This document shows, piece after piece, positions 17,356 through 26,253 of a stretch of 64,000 nucleotides of DNA (position 1 is its first letter; every line of letters begins with the position of its first letter). Source of the stretch: Hyphomicrobium sp. CS1GBMeth3 (GTDB taxonomy: Bacteria > Pseudomonadota > Alphaproteobacteria > Rhizobiales > Hyphomicrobiaceae); the NCBI RefSeq assembly GCF_900117455.1, contig NZ_FPHO01000002.1, positions 930,001 to 994,000 on the forward strand. The letters run 5' to 3'. The position numbers were made by a program, and so were the translations under genes. Under the pieces are notes generated by a model, which did no database searches, was not told the origin of the DNA, and saw nothing but the letters and a program-made list of their open reading frames with translations.

Positions 17356-20007
17356 ATGAAGACCGACACGCCCCGTCCGCGCCGCCTCAAAGACTATAGG
17401 CCGCCGGACTACCTCGTCGATCATGTGGATCTCGACTTCGCGCTCGATCCGGAGCGCACGATCGTAGAGGCGAAGCTCAAGGTGCGTCGCAATCCGGCGG
17501 CCGGAAAAGCGCGCCAGGCGCTCGTGCTGGACGGTGAGCAGCTCGAACTGCAGCGCATCGCGATCGATGGCAAGCCGCTCACGGCGAACGATTACACCGT
17601 CGATGCCACCTCGCTCAGCATCGCCAAGGTGTCGGCGCGCGCCTTCACGCTCGAGCTCACGACCGTCATCAATCCCGAGGCCAACAAGGCCTTACAGGGC
17701 CTTTACCGCTCGCGCGGTGTGTTCTGCACGCAGTGCGAGGCGGAAGGCTTCCGCCGTATCACGTTCTTCCCCGACCGGCCGGACGTGCTCGCCACCTACA
17801 CGTGCCGCCTCGAAGCGGACGTTGCACTGGCGCCCGTGCTGCTCGCCAACGGCAACCCCGTCTCGCGCGGCAAGCTCGGCAAGGGCCGGCACTTCGCCGT
17901 CTGGCACGACCCTCACCCCAAGCCCAGCTACCTCTTCGCGCTGGTCGGCGGCGACCTCGGCCACATCGCCTCGACGTTCAAGACCGCGTCTGGGCGCAAG
18001 GTGGATCTCAAGATCTACGTCGAGCACGGCAAGGAGGCGCGCGCGGCGTGGGCCATGGATGCGTTGAAGCGCTCCATGCGGTGGGACGAGAAGCGCTTCG
18101 GCCGCGAGTACGATCTCGACGTGTTCAACATCGTCGCCGTGTCCGACTTCAACATGGGCGCGATGGAGAACAAAGGCCTCAACATCTTCAACGACCGCCT
18201 GATCCTCGCATCAGCCGAGACAGCGACTGACGCCAACTTCGAATCCATCGAGAGCGTCGTCGCGCACGAATATTTCCATAACTGGACCGGCAACCGCATC
18301 ACCTGCCGCGACTGGTTTCAGCTCTGCCTCAAGGAAGGGCTCACGGTCTATCGCGATCAGGAGTTCTCGGCCGACGAGCGCTCGGCGACCGTGCAGCGCA
18401 TCATCGACGTGCGCCAGCTCCGCGCCATGCAATTCACCGAGGACGCGGGGCCGCTCGCGCATCCGGTGCGCCCCGAGAGCTACATCGAGATCAACAACTT
18501 CTACACGGCGACCGTGTACGAAAAGGGTGCCGAGCTCGTGCGCATGATCGAGACAATTCTCGGGCGCGAGGACTTCCGGCGCGGCATGGATCTTTACTTC
18601 GAGCGCCACGACGGGCAGGCCGCAACGATCGAAGATTTTCTCACGTGCTTCGAGGATGCGTCCAAGCAGGACCTCTCGCACTTCAAGCTCTGGTACTCGC
18701 AAGCCGGTACGCCGGAGCTCGTCTGCGCGCTGCGCTACGACAGGGCCAAGAAGCAGGCCGAGCTCAAGATCGAGCAGGTGCTGCCGCCCACGCCGGGCGA
18801 GACCCGCAAGAAGCCGCTGCACATCCCGGTGCGCCTCGGGCTCATCGGTGGCAATGGACAGGAGATCATGCTCAAGCGCGACACCGGCGAGAGCATCGAC
18901 GACGGCGTGCTGCACGTGACGAAGCGCACGCAGACGTTCCGCTTCCTCGACGTGCCCTCGCCGCCCGTGCCGTCCATTCTGCGCGGCTTCTCGGCGCCGG
19001 TGAACCTGACGCTCAACCTCTCCGACCGCGACCTCGAGTTCCTGATGGCGCACGATCAGGATCTCTTCAATCGCTGGCAGGCGGCCAACACCTACGCCAC
19101 GCGCGTGCTCGTCGACATGGTCAAGAGCCTGCGCAAGGGCGAACGGGCGACCGCGCGCGCAGCAGGCTTCGTCAAGGCGCTCGGCGCGTCGATCGCCGAC
19201 GAAGCGCTCGAGCCTGCCTACCGCGCGGAGTTGCTCAAGCTGCCGAGCCAGTCCGACATTGCGCGCACGATCGGACGCAACGTCGACCCGGGCCTCATCT
19301 TCCGCGCGCACCGTCAGCTGTTGAAGCTCACGGGCACGGCGCTTGGCGCTGCGCTCGAGAACATTTGCGGGGAGATGCGGGCTCAAGGCGCCTTTTCACC
19401 GGACGCGCAGAGCGCGGGGCGACGGGCGCTGCGTAATGCGGCGCTGACGCTGCTCACGGCGCGCGGCACCGCTCTCGACGACACGCGGCTTGCGGACCAC
19501 TTCTTCAAGGCCGACAACATGACCGACGAGGCGCATGGCCTCGTGCTGATCGCAGCGGGTTCTGGCGACGTGCGGGAAAAGGCGCTCGCGCACTTCTTCG
19601 ACCGCTGGCAGGGCGATCATTTGGTGATTGACAAGTGGTTTGCCGCCCAGGCGCAGTCGCCGCAGAGATCCGCGCTCGGGCAGATCAAGGCGCTCACCCG
19701 CCATCCCCTGTTCAGCCTCGAAGCTCCGAACAAGGTGCGGGCCCTGATCGGCGTCTTTGCGTTGCAGAACCCAGTCCAATTCCACCGGCCGGACGGGGCG
19801 GGCTACGAGTTCGTCGCCAAGCAGGTGCTGGCCATCGACCGCTTCAACCCCTCCATTGCGGCCCGAATGTTGGGGGCTTTCCGCATCTGGCATGCGCTTG
19901 AGCCGGGCCGGCGGGGGGCCGCCAAGCGCGTGTTGCAGGGCGTCGCCAAGACCCCCGATTTGTCGCGCGACGTGTTCGAAATCGTATCGCGCATGCTCGA
20001 CAGGTAA
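17356..20007 (+). CDS. pepN: Aminopeptidase N (M1 family)
   Basis: 883 residues, the normal length of proteobacterial PepN. The substrate-recognition motif G-A-M-E-N-K-G and the zinc site HEYFHNWTGNRITCRDW (His304, Glu305, His308, with Glu327 in LKEG) are complete, followed by the Ig-like and C-terminal helical superhelix domains. It removes N-terminal residues from peptides in the cytoplasm during protein turnover. It starts with KTDTPRPRRLKDYRPPDYL, the usual N-terminus. It appears monocistronic; a 170-base leader with several GC-rich dyads precedes it. Confidence 0.96.
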   Translation: MKTDTPRPRRLKDYRPPDYLVDHVDLDFALDPERTIVEAKLKVRRNPAAGKARQALVLDGEQLELQRIAIDGKPLTANDYTVDATSLSIAKVSARAFTLELTTVINPEANKALQGLYRSRGVFCTQCEAEGFRRITFFPDRPDVLATYTCRLEADVALAPVLLANGNPVSRGKLGKGRHFAVWHDPHPKPSYLFALVGGDLGHIASTFKTASGRKVDLKIYVEHGKEARAAWAMDALKRSMRWDEKRFGREYDLDVFNIVAVSDFNMGAMENKGLNIFNDRLILASAETATDANFESIESVVAHEYFHNWTGNRITCRDWFQLCLKEGLTVYRDQEFSADERSATVQRIIDVRQLRAMQFTEDAGPLAHPVRPESYIEINNFYTATVYEKGAELVRMIETILGREDFRRGMDLYFERHDGQAATIEDFLTCFEDASKQDLSHFKLWYSQAGTPELVCALRYDRAKKQAELKIEQVLPPTPGETRKKPLHIPVRLGLIGGNGQEIMLKRDTGESIDDGVLHVTKRTQTFRFLDVPSPPVPSILRGFSAPVNLTLNLSDRDLEFLMAHDQDLFNRWQAANTYATRVLVDMVKSLRKGERATARAAGFVKALGASIADEALEPAYRAELLKLPSQSDIARTIGRNVDPGLIFRAHRQLLKLTGTALGAALENICGEMRAQGAFSPDAQSAGRRALRNAALTLLTARGTALDDTRLADHFFKADNMTDEAHGLVLIAAGSGDVREKALAHFFDRWQGDHLVIDKWFAAQAQSPQRSALGQIKALTRHPLFSLEAPNKVRALIGVFALQNPVQFHRPDGAGYEFVAKQVLAIDRFNPSIAARMLGAFRIWHALEPGRRGAAKRVLQGVAKTPDLSRDVFEIVSRMLDR

Positions 20008-20149
20008 CACCCTCGCAAACTCTGATTTTCGCTATTTAATCTCCCTCGACACGCGCGACTCGAATCGGTGAAGTAGAGATGCGATTCGCCGGCGTACCGG
20101 TGGATTCTCGTCACGCGCAACACTCAAAAATTCGAACTGGAGATGCAGG

Positions 20150-21334
20150 ATGGCTGGGACCCTATCGGCCTGTCCACGGGAGGAGTCTGCCTTCGGCGAA
20201 GCCGGTGCAGCCGAGCCTCGCGCGACCGGCGCCCGCCGCCTTCCCGGCGGGCCCGCGGGCCTCACGCGCCTCTTCCAGGGCGCCGTTGTGCTGCACGTCT
20301 CGGCCCTCGGATACGCGCTCTTCCATCAGGTTTCCGCGCCGTCCCTCATCGTTCTTGTCAGCGGTCTTGCTGTCACGCTCCTCGTACTTGGCGCGCCGCA
20401 TCTCTTCGCATCGCCCCGGGTTGTGCCGGCACATACGCCGCGCCGTCCCGATCCGTCGGCACCCATTCACGATCTCTCCCAGGAAGGGCAGGGCAGCGGG
20501 GTCTCGCCCTCCCCGCTGCCCTTCATAGGAGAGAAGATCGTGCTTGACCGGCGCTCAGCCGACCTCTCGGTGCTGGCCGGTGCCGCGGCCCGGCTCAACA
20601 GCCTGCCCGCCGCCAACGCCCATCCATGGGGTGAACTGATGGCCCGCGTCAGCCACGAGTTGCGCACGCCGCTCAACGCCGTGATCGGGTTCTCGGATGT
20701 GATGCAGTCCGAGTTGCTGGGGCCTGTCGGCCACCCGCGTTACCGCGAGTATGCACGCCACATCGGCGAGTGCGGCCGCGACCTCTTGAAATCGGCCGAG
20801 GATACGCTGGCCATCACCTGCCTGCTCGACCACGATCCGCGCATCGAAGCGACCACCGGCGTCGATCTCGCAGCCGTGGTCGAGGAGGCCTGGGCCTTCC
20901 ACAGCGCTCCCGGCAGCACGCATGGACTTTCGCTCGAGGCGCACATCCCCGAAGGACTTGAGGTGCGCATCGACAAGCGGCCGCTGCGGCAGATCCTCGT
21001 CAATCTTTTCTCCGAGGCCGTCCGCCGGGCCGATGCCCGTGGCACGGTCGGCATCGTGGCGACCCGCGACGGGGAGCTGGCGCAGATCGAGGTGTATCTG
21101 CGCGGTCAGCCCGGGGCACCGCGGGTTGGGCAGGCCTCGCTGCCGATCTGCCTCGCCCGCGCGCTTCTCGAGCTTGCTGGCGCGTCGCTGATCGAGGTCG
21201 ACGAGCCCCACTCGACGTGGCGGGCGGTGACGGCGCTCAAATGCACCTCGAACGAGGACCTGTTTCCGGAGTTCTCCGACGCAGCCACGTTGCGCCAAGC
21301 CGACTTGCGCTCGCTCGAAGCCGCCTGCGCCTAG
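20150..21334 (+). CDS. HisKA-domain sensor protein with degenerate ATPase domain
   Basis: 394 residues. Two hydrophobic segments (about 58-75 and 77-93) are followed by a Gly/Pro/Ser-rich linker and the histidine kinase dimerisation domain with a complete H-box (VSHELRTPLNAVIGF). The ATP-binding domain is reduced: an N-box-like segment (QILVNLFSEAV) is present, but no D-x-G-x-G motif follows, and the G2 region is replaced by L-P-I-C-L-A-R-A-L-L-E-L-A. It may accept or remove phosphate, or act in complex with another kinase, but probably cannot bind ATP normally. GGAG precedes the ATG by seven bases. The linker DNA contains a long inverted repeat. Confidence 0.8.
   Translation: MAGTLSACPREESAFGEAGAAEPRATGARRLPGGPAGLTRLFQGAVVLHVSALGYALFHQVSAPSLIVLVSGLAVTLLVLGAPHLFASPRVVPAHTPRRPDPSAPIHDLSQEGQGSGVSPSPLPFIGEKIVLDRRSADLSVLAGAAARLNSLPAANAHPWGELMARVSHELRTPLNAVIGFSDVMQSELLGPVGHPRYREYARHIGECGRDLLKSAEDTLAITCLLDHDPRIEATTGVDLAAVVEEAWAFHSAPGSTHGLSLEAHIPEGLEVRIDKRPLRQILVNLFSEAVRRADARGTVGIVATRDGELAQIEVYLRGQPGAPRVGQASLPICLARALLELAGASLIEVDEPHSTWRAVTALKCTSNEDLFPEFSDAATLRQADLRSLEAACA
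20474..20533. repeat. 60-base inverted repeat inside the sensor gene's linker
   Basis: Inner perfect arms GGGCAGCGGGG (20491-20501) and CCCCGCTGCCC (20511-20521) with a 9-base loop, outer arms CTCTCC (20474-20479) and GGAGAG (20528-20533). It is translated in frame as a Gly/Ser/Pro-rich linker between the membrane part and the H-box domain. This looks like a palindromic element that inserted without breaking the frame. Confidence 0.5.
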
Positions 21335-21364
21335 GCCACACGGCTTGGCGGCGGACAGCCCTCG

Positions 21365-21907
21365 CTACTCCGCCGTTTCCTTATCCTTGTTTTTCTTCCT
21401 GAACTTGCGCTCGGGCAGTGGCTGGCTCTTCTTGCGCCACCACTCCGCGAGCGTGCGCCGCTCATCTGGCGTCAAACGCTCCGCCTGTCCCAGGAAGATG
21501 TCGACCGCCTGCTGCCGCATAGCCCGCTCGCGCTCGCCTGCGGTGTTGATCGCGGCCTCGAGGGCAGCGCGGTCGAACGGCTCGGCCGCAAGCTTGTCGG
21601 CCGCCTCCCGGCGCGCCGTGCGGATGTCCTCGAATAGCGGGCGTAGCTTGCCGCGCTCGGCGCGCAGCTGCTTGCGGATTTCCTTGCGGCGTGCCTCAGG
21701 CAGCGTGCGCGTCAGCCCCATCAGACCGAAGTCCTCGCCCCGCGGATGATGGCCGCGCGGCGGATGGTGCTTGCCAAAGCCGATCATGGTGCCGGCCACA
21801 GCACCGACGATCAGCAGATTGAGCGCCAGGGAGGCGATCAGTGCGTATTTCAGGCGCCGCGATCCGCCGGGCCGCGGTTCCGTCTGCGGCAGGGATGCGT
21901 CGCTCAA
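21365..21907 (-). CDS. CpxP/Spy-like periplasmic heavy-metal sensor family protein
   Basis: 180 residues: a short cytoplasmic tail, one transmembrane anchor (about 21-43), a His-rich segment (GKHHPPRGHHPRGED) and a helical domain rich in Arg, Glu and Lys (ARRKEIRKQLRAERGKL), as in the Metal_resist/CpxP-like family. Family members bind metals or act as periplasmic chaperones and regulators. Its start overlaps the stop of the preceding gene (ATGA), and an ECF sigma factor gene leads the series, so it is likely a target or a sensor arm of that sigma system. The lysine-rich C-terminus (RKFRKKNKDKE) is unusual. Confidence 0.8.
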   Translation of the reverse strand: MSDASLPQTEPRPGGSRRLKYALIASLALNLLIVGAVAGTMIGFGKHHPPRGHHPRGEDFGLMGLTRTLPEARRKEIRKQLRAERGKLRPLFEDIRTARREAADKLAAEPFDRAALEAAINTAGERERAMRQQAVDIFLGQAERLTPDERRTLAEWWRKKSQPLPERKFRKKNKDKETAE

Positions 21908-22428
21908 AGCAGTTCCTCCTCAAACATGCTGAAGGCGTCCGCGTCGAAGGCGATCTGAGCGGAATCGAGCTCCGTGTCGTACGTCGTCTCGGCCACCAGC
22001 GGCGCGACCGCCTGATCGAGCGTACCGGTCAGACCGAACACCGTGCCCAGCACGAGCGAGGCGGCGAGCAGAGCCGCGGCCGGCCATTGGGCCTCGCCAG
22101 CCGTCGACTGCCGGCGCCGCCCGAACGACGCCCAGGCGACGCGTGCCTTCGGCGCCGCTACCGCGGCCGGAGCTTCGGAGAGCGCGGTAGCCATGATCCG
22201 GTCTGCCAAGGCCTGCGTGTCGGTCGCGGGAGGCGGAGCGAGGTCGAGCAGTCGATCAAGCGCTTCCGCCTCGCGGACGCGCGCCTTCGCCTCGGCGTTC
22301 TCCGACAACAGGCCGGCCAGGTTGCGGCGCACGGGCGCCGGCCAGCGCGTGCGGTCGCTGCCGAACCGTTCGAGGGCCTGCTCGAGGGAGTCGAGGCCAG
22401 CCCCGTCAAATGTGCTTTTCTCAGTCAT
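21904..22428 (-). CDS. Probable membrane anti-sigma-type regulator
   Basis: 174 residues: an N-terminal cytoplasmic helical region (LEQALERFGSDRTRWP, then LSENAEAKARVREAEALDRLLDL), a single hydrophobic segment (about 117-136), and a short acidic tail. No zinc-binding HxxxCxxC motif is seen, so it is not a classical ZAS anti-sigma factor. Its place between an ECF sigma gene (24 bases upstream) and the CpxP-like gene (4-base overlap) suggests it restrains the sigma factor at the membrane. This is inference from position and topology. Confidence 0.65.
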   Translation of the reverse strand: MTEKSTFDGAGLDSLEQALERFGSDRTRWPAPVRRNLAGLLSENAEAKARVREAEALDRLLDLAPPPATDTQALADRIMATALSEAPAAVAAPKARVAWASFGRRRQSTAGEAQWPAAALLAASLVLGTVFGLTGTLDQAVAPLVAETTYDTELDSAQIAFDADAFSMFEEELL

Positions 22429-22452
22429 TGCCGTCTCTCGGGCCTTCCAAAA

Positions 22453-23058
22453 TCAGCTCTCGCTTTGCAGCAAGCTCTTCCAATCCTTCTCCAGTGCCGC
22501 GCGCAGTGCGCGGCGGGCGCGGGCCAAGAGGCTTTCGACCGCCTCGTCCGACACACCCAGAACTTCACCCACCTCCGCCTGGCTCATGCCTTCGTGGTGG
22601 AACAGCGTCAGCGCCTGGCGCTGACGCTCGGGAAGCGCCGCCATCGCCTCGCCGACCCGACGCGCCAGATCCTGCTCCTCGAGCCCTACAGCCTGCGTCG
22701 GCGCTTCGGCCATCTCGGGCACCTCGTCGGTCACCACGGTGCGCCGGCCGGCGCGGATACGGTCGAGGCAGAGGTTCGACGTCACCTTGCGCAGCCACGG
22801 ACGGACACCGTGCGGACCGAGGTCCAGCGTTTCGCCGGCGCGCCACAACCGCAGCATGGCCTCCTGCGCGATGTCCTCGGCCTCGGCCTCGTCCTTCAGC
22901 ATCCTCCGTGCGAGGGTCACGATCGGCGTCAGGTGGCGGTCGACCAGGATGCGAAACGCCTGGGCGTCCTGGCGGGCGACGCGCGCCAGCAGCACGCGGT
23001 CCTCCGGCGCGTCGGGCCATGGCCCTGTCCGCACGTTGGTACCCGGTGCCTTACCCAT
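22453..23058 (-). CDS. ECF-type RNA polymerase sigma factor
   Basis: About 201 residues from the ATG at 23058. Region 2 is recognisable (FRILVDRHLTPIVTLARRML, EDIAQEAMLRLWRA), then region 4 with the HTH (ALPERQRQALTLFHHEG, S-Q-A-E-V-G-E-V-L-G-V-S-D-E-A-V-E-S-L-L-A-R-A-R). No N-terminal regions 1 or 3 and no C-terminal extension. Longer starts exist (ATG 23085, GTG 23124); 23058 is preferred for its AGGCGG site. It would direct polymerase to a stress regulon, with the membrane protein encoded 24 bases downstream as likely partner. Confidence 0.9.
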   Translation of the reverse strand: MGKAPGTNVRTGPWPDAPEDRVLLARVARQDAQAFRILVDRHLTPIVTLARRMLKDEAEAEDIAQEAMLRLWRAGETLDLGPHGVRPWLRKVTSNLCLDRIRAGRRTVVTDEVPEMAEAPTQAVGLEEQDLARRVGEAMAALPERQRQALTLFHHEGMSQAEVGEVLGVSDEAVESLLARARRALRAALEKDWKSLLQSES

Positions 23059-23189
23059 CGGTCCGCCTGGCCCCGACCCCACCATCACTCCGCCACGTCG
23101 CAATCGTCCGCTGGGCAGTGTCACCGGATCCCGCTCTGCAGATGCCTTTAGCGGGGAAAACGGCCTTGCCCATATGAATCCGTCGCAAT

Positions 23190-26141
23190 TTAACCGATCA
23201 GTCGCCCGAACTGTACTGCAACGCTCGCCAGCGTCTCGCGCAAATGACCCTCGAGGGTCGCAAAATCCGGCGAGTCGCCGGCCCGCGCCAGCAGCGCCTT
23301 GAGGCCGCTCGGCGCCGTTGCCGGGTCAAATTCCCCTTCAAGACAAAGCCTTAGGACCTGTGTCAGGTTGTGTATGAGGCGCGTGGCGTGGCGCAGGGCG
23401 TCGGCATCGGCGGGCAGAAGAAGGCCAGCCTCCGCAAGCTTCCGAAAGGCCGCGAGCGTGGTCTGGTCGAGGACCTCGGGATGCCCGGCGACGTGCACGA
23501 GTTGCAGATGCTGGGCTATGAACTCGAGGTCGACGAGCCCGCCGCGCACCTGTTTCAGATGCCAGATGTTATCGGTCCCCTTCTCGCTCGCGATCCGCGC
23601 GCGCATCTCATGCACGTCGCGGGCTATGGCCGCGCCATCGCGCGGGCGCACGAGGGTGTCGCGGATTGCCTCCTCCACCCTGCGGCTAAGCTCGGGCGGC
23701 CCGGCGATCACGCGGGCGCGTGTCAGGGCCATGTGCTCCCAGGTCCAGGCCTCGGTGGCCTGGTACTCGCGGAAGGTCGAGAACTGTGCGGCCACCGGCC
23801 CCTTCTGACCCGACGGGCGCAGCCGCATGTCGACCTCGTAGAGCGTGCCTTCCGCGGTCGGCGCCGCGAGGTGCGAGATCAGGCGCTGCGTGTAACGGGC
23901 GTAGTACTGGCTCGGCGACAGCGGCTTCGGCCCGTCCGATTGGACGGCTGTGGGGTCGAAGTCGTAGATGACGATGAGGTCGAGGTCTGAGGAGGCCGTC
24001 ATCTCTCGGCCGCCGAGCTTGCCCATGGCGACGACGACGGCGCTGCCGCCCGGGATGCGGCCATGGGCGCGCTCGAGTTCGCGCTCGACGTCCTTGGTCA
24101 ACGCGGCGATCAGCTTCTCGGCCAAGAGCGCGTACGCCTCGCCCGCCTCGCTGGCGTTGATGGCGCCGGACAGCACTTTCACGCCTATCAAGAACGCCTG
24201 CTCGCTGCCGACAACGCGCGCGCGGTCGAGAACGTCCTGCGAGTCGGTCGCGAGGCTCAGCTCGGCGGCGATCATCTCCTCCAGCTCTTTCGCCGACGGC
24301 AGCGAGGCGAAGGTACGCGGATCGATGACGGCGTCGAGCAGACGACGGCGACGCGACAGGATGCGCGCAAGGCGTGGCGCCGTGCCCATGATGTCGGCGA
24401 TCAGCCGCATCAGCGCCGGATTGGCTTTGAGCAGCGAGAAGAGCTGCACGCCCGCCGGCAGCTCGGCGAGGAAGCGGTCGAAGGTGGCGACGGCGCGATC
24501 CGGATCGGCAGTGTCGGCGAACGCCTTGATCAGCACCGGCTGCACTTCCGTCAAAAGCTCGCGGGCGCGCGCCGAGCGTACGGCCGGGTAGCGCCCATGA
24601 TGCCAGCCGCGCACGGCGGCCAGCACGTCGCTCGGGCGCGCGTAGCCCATGCGTGACAGCGCCGTCACTGTGCCGGGATCGTCTTTCTCGCCGGCGAAGA
24701 CGAGGTTCTGGCCTTCGGCCGTCAACTCGGGGGCATCCTCGAACAAGTGCGCATAGTGCCCATGCACGCGCTCGAGCACGGAAACGATGTCCGTGGAGAA
24801 CGCCGCGGCGCTGTCATAGCCGGCGAAGCGGGCAAAACTTTCGAGGCGAGCCGCATCCTTGGGCAGCTCCTGCGTCTGCTCGTCGGCGACCATCTGCAGG
24901 CGGTGCTCGACCCAACGCAGATAGAGATAGGCGTCGGTCAGCTCATCGGCGGTGCTCTCCTGAAGCCAACCATGAGCGACGAGCACGCGAAGGCCTTCAA
25001 GCGTGCGGCGAACCCGCAGGTTGCGCTGGCGCCCGCCCGCGATCAGCTGCTGTGTCTGCACGAAAAACTCGATCTCGCGGATGCCGCCCGCGCCGACCTT
25101 GATGTTGTGGCCCGCAACGGCGATCGATCCGAAACCGCGAAAGGCGTGGATCTGTCGCTTCATCGCGTGGATGTCGGCGATGGCCGCGAAATCGAGATTG
25201 CGGCGCCAGATGAAGGGCGCGAGCTCTGCGAGGAAGGCTTCGCCGGTCTCGATATCGCCCCCCACGGCGCGGGCCTTGATCAGGGCCGCGCGCTCCCAGT
25301 TCTGGCCGAAGCTTTCGTAGTAGAGGGCGGCTGCCTCGGTGGAGAGCGCGATCTGCGTGGCACCGGCGTCGGGCCGCAGACGCAGGTCGGTGCGGAAAAC
25401 GTAGCCGCCCGCCGTGCGCTCATCCATCAGGCGCACGAGATCGCGCGTCATGCGCACGAAGAAGGTCGGCGCCTCGACGCTCGGCTTCAGCCGCGTGCGG
25501 GCCGGCTCATAAAAAACGATAAGGTCGATGTCGCTCGAATAGTTGAGCTCGTGGGCGCCGTACTTGCCCACGGCGAACACCATATAACCGGATGACTGCT
25601 CGGGCTCGGTGTCGCCGGGCTCGGCGAGCCAATCGCCCTTCGCGATGGCTTGGCGAAACAGGAACCGCACCGCAGCCTTCAGCGCAGCATCGGCCACCGC
25701 GGACAGGGCGCGCGTCACCTCATCGACGCTCCAGACGCCCGCAAGATCGGCGAGCGCGATCAGCAGCGCGGCCTCGGACTTAGCGGTGCGAAGCGCCGTC
25801 ATGGCGTCGGGCAGCGCTGCTGCCTCTTCCAACTGGCGTGCAATGGCTTGGTTCAGCTCCGCGAGGCGCGTCTCCGGCGCGCTGCGCAAGAGACGCTCGA
25901 AGCGCCTTGGCTCGCGCACGATCTCGGTCTTGAGGTAGCTCGACCCGGCGATAATGCCCGAGATCAGCGTGCGGACCGGCTCCGTCTCGACAAGGCAGAT
26001 GAGACCACTAAGCGATGTGTCTCGCCGCCAATCACCGAGAATGGGATCGAGGCTCGCGCCGTCCGCGGGATCCTGCGGCAGGCGCTTCGTCGTATCGATC
26101 CGCTCGAGCAGCGTGCCGCGCGGTGGGTTCTCTCCCGCCAT
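23190..26141 (-). CDS. glnE: Bifunctional glutamine synthetase adenylyltransferase/adenylyl-removing enzyme
   Basis: 983 residues with two GlnE nucleotidyltransferase modules. The N-terminal removase has YSSDIDLIVFYEP and the C-terminal transferase SSDLDLIVIYDFD, each with its G-x-x-x-x-x-x-S-D-x-D-L signature and regulatory linkers. The enzyme adds and removes AMP on glutamine synthetase in response to PII and glutamine. The ATG at 26141 has a perfect GGGGAG site; the frame stays open to 26249 only because the REP-like element upstream is translated there. Its position after a two-component system and degP matches rhizobial genomes. Confidence 0.95.
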   Translation of the reverse strand: MAGENPPRGTLLERIDTTKRLPQDPADGASLDPILGDWRRDTSLSGLICLVETEPVRTLISGIIAGSSYLKTEIVREPRRFERLLRSAPETRLAELNQAIARQLEEAAALPDAMTALRTAKSEAALLIALADLAGVWSVDEVTRALSAVADAALKAAVRFLFRQAIAKGDWLAEPGDTEPEQSSGYMVFAVGKYGAHELNYSSDIDLIVFYEPARTRLKPSVEAPTFFVRMTRDLVRLMDERTAGGYVFRTDLRLRPDAGATQIALSTEAAALYYESFGQNWERAALIKARAVGGDIETGEAFLAELAPFIWRRNLDFAAIADIHAMKRQIHAFRGFGSIAVAGHNIKVGAGGIREIEFFVQTQQLIAGGRQRNLRVRRTLEGLRVLVAHGWLQESTADELTDAYLYLRWVEHRLQMVADEQTQELPKDAARLESFARFAGYDSAAAFSTDIVSVLERVHGHYAHLFEDAPELTAEGQNLVFAGEKDDPGTVTALSRMGYARPSDVLAAVRGWHHGRYPAVRSARARELLTEVQPVLIKAFADTADPDRAVATFDRFLAELPAGVQLFSLLKANPALMRLIADIMGTAPRLARILSRRRRLLDAVIDPRTFASLPSAKELEEMIAAELSLATDSQDVLDRARVVGSEQAFLIGVKVLSGAINASEAGEAYALLAEKLIAALTKDVERELERAHGRIPGGSAVVVAMGKLGGREMTASSDLDLIVIYDFDPTAVQSDGPKPLSPSQYYARYTQRLISHLAAPTAEGTLYEVDMRLRPSGQKGPVAAQFSTFREYQATEAWTWEHMALTRARVIAGPPELSRRVEEAIRDTLVRPRDGAAIARDVHEMRARIASEKGTDNIWHLKQVRGGLVDLEFIAQHLQLVHVAGHPEVLDQTTLAAFRKLAEAGLLLPADADALRHATRLIHNLTQVLRLCLEGEFDPATAPSGLKALLARAGDSPDFATLEGHLRETLASVAVQFGRLIG

Positions 26142-26206
26142 GCCGTCTCCCCTTGGTTTGCCCTCCCTCTTGCGTCGGGGAGTGGTGCTGGCGTCGCTTG
26201 TTAAGC

Positions 26207-26253
26207 GTGCTCCTTTTCGGAAAACCGGTACCCACTTTTCCGGGAGCACTCTA
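26207..26253. repeat. REP-like palindrome between the kinase gene and glnE
   Basis: Outer arms GTGCTCC (26207-26213) and GGAGCAC (26243-26249) enclose the pairs TTTTCGGAAAA and CTTTTCCGG around ACCGGT. The layout is that of a repeat common in Rhizobiales, with a related short unit at 10634-10658. The CTA at 26251-26253 provides the TAG stop of the kinase gene, as the other copy does for metF. Confidence 0.75.
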
